DNA of 64,000 nucleotides, taken from Dactylis glomerata. Its lineage: Eukaryota; Streptophyta; Magnoliopsida; Poales; Poaceae. The notes below the pieces were generated by a model. It did not search any database. It saw nothing but the letters and a program-made list of their open reading frames with translations, and was not told the origin of the DNA. Both the position numbers and the translations under genes were made by a program. Below, piece by piece: positions 56,969 to 64,000 of the stretch; the stretch's first letter is position 1; each line of letters begins with the position of its first letter. Location: the NCBI GenBank assembly GCA_007115705.1, contig QXEO01000235.1:1057537-1121536 (forward strand), in the 5' to 3' direction.

Positions 56969-59610
56969 GCATCCCCAAGCTTAACTCCTGCTCGTCCTCG
57001 AGTAGGTAAGTGATAACAAAAGAAATAATTTTTGAGGTGACATGCACCTACACAATCTTGATCATATATGTAAGCGTTGTGCGCTGGGATCAAAAGAACT
57101 TAAAACATGGGCATGAAAGATATAATCTTGATAGAAGAAACTTAGCAACCATGTTATAACATGAAAAAGAACACAAACAAAAGATCATGAAAAATGAAAC
57201 AATGAAAGTCAAACGTGTGTTCAAATCATATGGAAAAACATACAAATAGTTTTCACCTTGTCCTTCATGAGAGAGCAAAACATAAATGCATAGGACACCT
57301 TCAAGTTTAAGAGGGCGACTAGATACAAGTAATTTAAGAACAAGTGAATCCAACAATATGAATCAATCAATGAAAACTTTGGGACAATGCACATTATACT
57401 CAGAATGACAACTATGCTCTCTTAGACGGTGCATAAAGGTAGAAGGTGGTGACTCAACATAAAAGTAAAAGAAAGGCCCTTCGTGGAGGGAAGCAGTGAT
57501 TAAACATGTTCTAGAGCTTTTCATTTGTAAAACAAAGATAAAAATTGGGTTTTGAGAGGTGGTTGTTTCATGTCAACGACTGGCAATGGGGTCTTACTAT
57601 CTTCCATAATAAACAAGTGAGAGCGGTTCCGAGTTCTTTGAAAATTTGGCACATTGGTGCTCTTTTATAAAGCTTTGGCACTCCTCCCCACCTTTTTTCC
57701 TTTATCAAACCATGGCTAACCGATTCCATCGGGTGCCCACCAACATTCACATACCATGGAGGAGTGCCTTTTTTTCTTTTTAGAATTAGATTGCAATGGT
57801 CTGACCAGCTCTCATGCAAAATTAATGACGAGCAGATAAAGCTGCCTAGTCGAGGGGTACTTAATTTAATATGGAAGATAGCAATTCCGACCACTACGTC
57901 CCCATGAGCTAAAAACAGTGGCACAAAACAAGAAGTAGTTGAAAGTTTTGAAAGGTAGCACATGAAAATATACTTGGAATGGCTTACAAATACCATGCAT
58001 AGGAATTTATAGTGGACACAATGGCAAACTTGGTTTTTAGGAGTTGGATGCACGAGTAGAGCTCATACTCAGTACAAAATGAGGGCTAGCAAAAGACTGG
58101 GAGCAACCAACTAAGAGAGCAATAACGGCCATAATCATGCAAAGCGACAAAGCGACATTAAAAGAAGCATAAGATGGCATCAAAAGTCAAAAACTAAATG
58201 ACCATAGAGGCTTATGGTGACTTTGTATGAGTCAAACATGTGTGAGCATGCGCCAAGTCAACTCAAATAAAGCATCAAAGGAGAAAACCAAAATAATGCT
58301 TCCAAATAATTAAAACAACGCATGGTTTTTTCAAAGGCTCATTAAGCAATCTCAGTCATTTGAGACAAGTCATGCTACGGCAAAACCACTAAGCATACTA
58401 TCAAAAAGACATCAAGCACGATATGCAAAAGCCTAGGCCGCAGTCTACACAAGCTCCTTCTTGTACCACTTTTTTGCATAAAAGCTTTTTCTCTTTTCCA
58501 ACACCATTCGAACTTTTTATAAACAACTCTTTTGATGAAAACCAACATGGACCAGAGGTCAAAATACACCTTGATAAAAAGATATAACAAGATCTGAACA
58601 CAAATCAAGGCGAAAAACGAAAGCGAAATGTAGTTCTAGAAAAAGAAGAACACTCGTTGAAACGATAAGAGTGAAAAACGGAGTGTTCTTGGCAAATGAA
58701 AAGCAAGGCAACTTCTCCAAAAGGAATTTGTTGGGGTCCAACCATTTACTGCAGCAAACAAAACTAAACAAAACTAAAAACTAAAAACAACTGACGCTCC
58801 AAGAAAAACGCATAATGCATGAAGCAATAAAAATATAGTGTGTTGAAAGGTGACCTGATTTTTGTCGATAAAGAAGGGGTGCCTCAGGGGCATCCCCAAG
58901 CTTTGACGCTTGTACCTCTTGGATATTTCTTGGGGTGTGTGGGCATCCCCAAGCTTGAGCTTTTGTCCATTCTTCAACTCATCTCATCATTCTCCAATCC
59001 CTACACTTGAAAACTTCCTTCATACAAAACTAAACACAAATCTATTAGCAACATTAGTGTAAGCATAACATTAAATCAACCCTTTTTGCTTCAGGTTTCA
59101 ACTCAAAACCACCACATATAAAGCATATACTACTGTAGCAACTTCCCCAAAAGTTCCGTGATCAAAAGAACTCAAAAAGAAAGCGATAAAGCAGCAAACA
59201 CAAATATTGGCAGAAATCTGTCAAAACAGAATAGCTGACAAAGGTCGAATTTTTAGAGGGTTTTCTGTTACTCAAATCAAAAAGTGTTCAACTAATGAAA
59301 GTTTGGATATAACCTGGGTCATATGCACAAGAAATCGCAGGTCCAAAAGATATACAGAGAATTTTCACGAATTTTTACGGTGCAGCACCGAAAACTATTT
59401 CAGGACAGCAACATCCCCAAATCTTACCTCACTCAAATTAGAGGCTTCTCTTGGCACAAAAACGAAATAAAAAGGAAAAGGAGAGGTTATTACAGTAATA
59501 ATAACTTCCAAGACTCAAATAAAAGAAAAAGTACTAAAAGTAAAAACATTGGGTTATCTCCCAAGAGTGCTTTTCTTCAACGCCTTTGAGCTAGGCGCAG
59601 AAAATGCGAA
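56969..59610 (-). other. Noncoding internal region of the second Gypsy element
   Basis: Like the same region of the first element, it has no RT, RNase H or integrase. Between about 57,493 and 58,010 it holds sequence unrelated to the first copy (18,503-19,370), and the two rejoin at tttaggagttggatgcacg. Confidence 0.7.
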
Positions 59611-61673
59611 TCAAGTAATATCAAGTGATGAAGCATCAAGCTCATAATTTGCTCTAAGAATAGAGTCAAAAAGCAATTTATTTCTCTTTCTAGGGAAGTG
59701 TTCCATACCTTTCTTGAGTGGAAATTGATATTTGATGGTGCCTTCCCTCATATCAATGATGGCACCTACAGTTCGAAGAAAGGGTCTTCCCAAAATAATA
59801 GGACATGAAGCATTGCATTCAACATCCATGACAAGAAAATCAACGGGAACAAGGTTATTGTTAACCATAATAAGAACATCATTAATCATTCACAAAGGTT
59901 TCTTCTTAGCAACATCAGCAATAGGAACATCATAATAACACTTTTCAAGCGGTGGTAAATCAAGCATATCATAAATTTTTCTAGGCATGATAGAAATACT
60001 AGCACCTAGATCACATAAAGCATGGCAATCAAAACCATTAACATGCATATCAATGATGGGTTCCCAACCATCTTCTAGCTTCTTGGGAATAGAGGCTTTT
60101 TGCTTCAACTTTTCATCCCTAATTTTCATGAGAGCATTGGTAATATGCTTAGTAAAAGCAACATTTAAAGAACTAGCATTGGGAGTCAAAGCAAGCTTTT
60201 GTAAGAACAAAATAACTTCAGATATATTGCAGCCATCAACATCAAAATCATTAAAGGAAATAGAGTTATCATCTCCTACACTCCGAAAAATTTCAGCACT
60301 CTTTTGAGAAAAAGTTTTTGCTGTTTTAGGCTTTTTAACACTAGGAGTACGAGTTTTCTCTACACCAATCAAAGTAAGAGGATTGCTAGCATTTGGAACA
60401 ACATCATTAGAGGTAGTAATGGTACATACCTTCATCTTTCTAGCCATCTCATCTTCTCTTTCCCACCTGGCATGCAATTTTGCTAGCATCCTAACATTTT
60501 TATCCATTCTAACTTGGATAGCATTAGCAGTGGCAAAAGGATTGTTCTCCTTAACATCATTAGGCAAAACTTTTAATTTCAAAAGTTCAACAACATGAGC
60601 AAGGCTATCAACTTTAGAAGCAAGAATACCAATTTTGCCTAACTTTTCCTCAATAGACTTGTTTAAAGCACTTTGCTTACCGATGAAGTCCTTGAGCATT
60701 ACCTCAAGCTCGGAGGGCGCGGCCCTAGTATTGTTGGAGGAATTACCATAAGAGTTACCATAACCATTACTGTTGGTAGAAGGATACGGCCTATAATTGT
60801 TACTAGTAAAATTGTTCCTATAAGCATTGTTGTTAAAATTATTATTTCTAATAAAGTTTACATCAACATGCTCTTCTTGAGCAACCAAAGAGGCCAAAGG
60901 AACATTATTGGGATCTACATGAGTCCTATCATTAGAAAGCATAAGCATAATAGCATCAATCTTATCACTCAAGGAAGAGGTTTCCTCAATAGAATTTACC
61001 TTCTTACCTTGTGGAGCTCTCTCGGTGTGCTATTCAGAATAATTTACCATCATATTGTCGAGAAGCTTAGTTGCGGCGCCCAAGGTAAGGGACATAAAAG
61101 TGCCTCCAGCAGCTAAATCCAATAGGTTCCTTGAAGAAAAATTCAGTCCTGCATAAAAAGTTTGAACAATCATCCAAGTAGTCAGTCCATGAGTGGGACA
61201 ATTCTTTATCATAGATTTCATTCTTTCCCAAGCTTGAGCAACATTGTTCATTATCAAACTGACTAAACTTCATAATATTGCTATGCAAAGCTATAATCTT
61301 AGCATGAGGATAGTATCTACCAATAAAAGCATCCTTACACTTAGCCCATGAATCAATACTATTTTTAGGTAAAGACAACAACCAATCCTTAGCTTTTCCT
61401 CTCAAAGAAAAAGGAAACAACTTAAGCTTAATAATATCACCATCAACATTCTCATACTTTTGCATCTCACATAGCTCAACAAAATTGTTGAGATGAGCTG
61501 CAGCATCATCAGTACTAGCACCAGAAAATTGCTCTTTCATAACAAGGTTCAACAAAGCAGGCTTAATCTCATAAAAACTTGTAGCAGGAGCAGGTGGCGC
61601 AATAGGAGTGCAGATAAAATCACTATTATTCGTGCTAGTAAAATCACACAACTTGGTGTTTTCAGGAGTAGCC
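59611..61673 (-). pseudogene. Gag-aspartic protease frame of the second Gypsy element, interrupted
   Basis: The frame starts with MATPENTKL at 61673. The gag core is as in the first copy (LRGKAKDWLLSL). A frameshift lies near 61,250 (after FDNE), a stop follows near 61,030 (where the first copy has Trp), and another stop near 59,890 lies after the protease motif DLGASISIMP. The frame then ends in …ELDASSLDIT at 59611. Lesions are at different places from those in the first copy, so the family ancestor had one open gag-protease frame. Confidence 0.85.
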
Positions 61674-61832
61674 ATTCTAGCAAAACTAAAAGCAGACAAG
61701 TAAAAACAACTATAAGGGAAACTAATTTTTTGTATTTTTGATAAAATGAAACAAGTAAAAATAAAGTAAAGCAAAACTTAAAACAAAGTAAAGGATGTGC
61801 GTGCGAAACTCCCCTTGCAGAAGTCTTCTTTT

Positions 61833-61850
61833 TCCCCGGCAACGGCACCA
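61833..61850 (-). other. Primer binding site (tRNA-Asp) of the second Gypsy element
   Basis: The minus strand reads TGGTGCCGTTGCCGGGGA, one change from the tRNA-Asp complement TGGCGCCGTTGCCGGGGA. Confidence 0.8.
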
Positions 61851-61864
61851 GAAAAAGTCTTAAT

Positions 61865-62359
61865 TGCTATAGATGGCGCGGTGAAGATGAAGTGAATGAT
61901 GAAGTAAATGACCGGCCAGTTGGGAAACCCCAAGAATAAGGTGATGAATATAGCAGCAAGTTTTTCCCTCAGTAAGAAACCAAGGTTTTATCAATCCAGT
62001 AGGAAAAAGACAATACTCCAGAAGGTGATGCTTGCTAGCTTCGCGATAGCTTCGGACAATTTATAGGGCGCCTCGTCCAAGCTTTGCTTTGCCAGCTGCA
62101 ACGTGGAACCTGCACACAACACAACCAAATACTTTGTTCCCAACTTACGATGAGGTTGTCAATCTCACCGGTTTGCTTGAAACAAAGGGTATGAGCATAT
62201 CGAGTGGAAAGTGATAGTAATTTGCAAGTAAAGTAAACAGTGCGAGTAAAGTAAACAGGTGATAGCAATATAAAGGAAATGGGACCGGGGTCCACAGTTC
62301 ACTAGTGGTGTCTCTCCATAAGATAAAATAATACATGCTAGGTAAACAAATTATAGTTG
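61865..62359 (-). repeat. Start of the 5' LTR of the second Gypsy element
   Basis: The sequence from tgctatagatgg matches the 3' LTR at 55348 apart from small differences; one is an extra gaatgatgaagt near 61,893. It stops at 62,359, where tgaaggg of the Copia LTR begins. Confidence 0.85.
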
Positions 62360-63987
62360 TGAAGGGAATATGCCCGAGAGGCAATAATAAAGTGGTTATT
62401 AACATATTCCATGTTTATGATAAATGTTTATTTCTCATGCTAGAATTGTATTAATTGGAAACATTAATACATGTGTGATTAATAAACTAAAAGCTTCCTA
62501 GTAAAGCCTCTCTTTTATACTAGCTCGTTGATTAACCGATGATCAAGGTTTCCTGATCATGAACATTGGATGTTGTTAATAACGGGGTCATATCATTAGA
62601 AGAATGATGTGATGAACACTCACACCCATAGTATGAATAGCAATACGATCAAGTCATCAAGTTTCATTGCTATATCAAACTCATACGAAATAGTTCTAAT
62701 CCTCAGACCATGAGATCATGTTAATCACTGATACCGGAAGAGTGCTTTGATGATATCAAACGTCACACCATAACAGGGTGATTATAAAGGTTGATTTGGG
62801 TATTCTGAAAGTATTAGTTGAGGCTCAGGGATCAAGAGTGGGATTTGTCCATCCGGATGACGGAAAGATATTCTCTAGGCCCTCTCGGTGATATTGCATT
62901 GACACCGCTTGCAAGCATGTGACTAGGTCACGGGGATGCATTATCACAGAACGAGTAAAGAGACTTGTCGGGAACGAGATCGAACTAGGTATGGTTGATA
63001 CCGAATGATCGGATCTCGGACAAGTAATAATATCGCGAGACAAAAGGAATTGACTATGTTCGTTAATGGTTCACACGATCACTAGATCATCATCGAGTAA
63101 GTGGGAGTCGTCATGGATTTCCAGATCCCGCTGATGATTATTGATCGGAGAGGATTCTCGATCATGTCCACGTTATTCACGAACCGTAGGGTGACACACT
63201 TAAGGTTCGTCATCGTTTTTGAGTGGATACGATACTCCGATCGAATTATAGGACAACATGAGGGTTGTTTCAGAAAAGTACCGAAACTGTTTTGGCATAT
63301 CGAAATAACTCAAGGGTTTTTTTGTTAATGTTTGTTAATTGATTGAGTTAACAAATATTAAAGAAATAAAAATGTTTTATTAATTCAATTAGTGTGAGTT
63401 TTAATTAGCATGAATGTCATGCAAAATTAAAATGGGGGTTACCACCATGAAGAGGGGGTTACCACCATGAAGAGGGGGCTGCCACCTCCTCTCCTATAAA
63501 AGGAGCCTTCTTCTCCCTCTTCTCACACTTCTTGATGCTTCCCCGCTCCCGCAAAGTTGCTGCCCCAAATCCATCTTAGCTTAGCGAAGCTTTGCCGGAT
63601 TGTTAGTTCGAGGTTCACACACTTGGAGAAGTGTGTGTTGGAGTGTCCAGCGGATCCCTTCTTCCGCTGCCCCGCTGGACCGAGGGCGTGGAGGAGATGA
63701 CGACAAGTCGTACGTGTGACCGAGTACGGGGGCGCCGCCGGTTGTGGCGCCGTGTACACGATCTCGAGATCGTCAAGTGAACCACTACGTCGACTACGTC
63801 AAGTGAACCACTACGTCGACTACGTGCATATTCGTCGAGTCTCCATCGGCAACGTTTGTGCGGGAACGTAATCCCCGCTACCGGTCTTCGAGGGTTAGTC
63901 TCTGTTGCTACCATCTCGTAGATGTTCTTGGCTAGTTTTGTGTTTATGCGTAAGTAATTTTTTGTTTTCTATGCTACGAACCCATCA
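62360..63987 (+). mobile_element. 5' LTR of a Copia retrotransposon (Angela/BARE-like)
   Basis: The LTR runs from tgaagggaatatgcccgaga to ctatgctacgaacccatca, 1,628 bp. It is followed after one base by the primer site tggtatcagagc (63989-64000), complementary to initiator tRNA-Met. The opening gaatatgccc…gaggcaataataaag is shared by Triticeae Copia elements of the Angela/WIS/BARE group; I assign it by memory of that start. A TATA box (tataaaa) is at 63495-63501. Two tandem duplications lie inside: about 24 bp at 63,432-63,482 and about 27 bp at 63,772-63,824. The body of the element lies beyond the window. Confidence 0.85.
63495..63501 (+). promoter_or_regulatory. TATA box of the Copia LTR
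   Basis: tataaaa lies in cctataaaaggagcc, in the correct orientation for the element. Transcription would begin about 30 bases downstream, near the tctcacacttcttgatgc segment. Confidence 0.7.
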
Positions 63988-63988
63988 G

Positions 63989-64000
63989 TGGTATCAGAGC
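63989..64000 (+). other. Primer binding site (initiator tRNA-Met) of the Copia element
   Basis: tggtatcagagc follows the LTR end after one base. It is the standard complement of the 3' end of plant initiator tRNA-Met. Confidence 0.9.

Larger units (their letters stand above)
55348..62359 (-). mobile_element. Second Gypsy element of the same family, cut by a Copia insertion
   Basis: Its 3' LTR is 55348-56968, and its 5' LTR begins at 61865 and continues only to 62359, where a Copia LTR starts. The rest of the 5' LTR lies beyond the window. The element is on the minus strand, related to the one at 16,379 in gag, protease and most noncoding parts. A full polypurine tract (gcatccccaagctt on the plus strand) follows the 3' LTR at 56969. 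The primer site reads TGGTGCCGTTGCCGGGG at about 61,833-61,850 on the minus strand (tRNA-Asp type, one mismatch). The 5 bases before the 3' LTR end are ctgat; the other target copy is outside the window. Confidence 0.88.

Overview
This window is nuclear DNA of a grass, most probably a Triticeae species (wheat, barley, rye or Aegilops group). The reasons are: GC-rich first exons with AT-rich introns; several Stowaway MITEs with CTCCCTCC ends and TA target duplications; two Athila-type Gypsy elements with a tRNA-Asp primer site and Triticeae-style LTRs beginning TGATACGTCTCC; and a Copia LTR of the kind common in Triticeae. The assignment rests on sequence recognition; no database search was run.

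Layout. Positions 1-5,880 hold transposon remnants, an AT-rich block carrying a plastid-type tRNA-Phe copy, and little else. Three minus-strand genes follow: a secreted At4g14100-like protein (5,881-6,735), a basic protein of unrecognised family with a KEN motif (8,521-9,876), and an F-box protein (14,443-15,708). A roughly 230-250 bp tandem repeat lies between the first two. From 15,935 to about 27,500 there is what looks like a Mutator-like element: a terminal-repeat-like sequence, a GRF zinc-finger gene, a small unknown ORF and a convergent zinc-knuckle/coiled-coil transposase tail. The GRF gene is split in its first exon by a complete 8.5 kb Gypsy element (16,379-24,874). Positions 27,500-31,700 are a mosaic of fragments, including a hAT transposase end.

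The largest gene is the trans-Golgi golgin GRIP (31,750-46,441, minus), for which 20 exons could be joined in frame. Its introns host at least five DNA transposons. Next comes a 1.35 kb Harbinger-like element, then an SRPK-type SR-protein kinase (50,079-53,595, minus) whose C-terminal tail contains eleven in-frame 17-residue repeats. The right end is nested retrotransposons: an LTR fragment, a second Gypsy copy of the same family as the first, and, inserted in its 5' LTR, the 5' LTR and primer site of a Copia element that runs off the window.

The genic loci are unlinked in function (Golgi tethering, mRNA-splicing kinase, ubiquitin ligase adaptor, secreted protein). The biologically coherent stories are the transposon ones: a gag-protease-only Gypsy family present twice, insertion of one copy into the GRF gene with a clean 5-bp target duplication, and dated nesting of MITEs into duplicated sequence.
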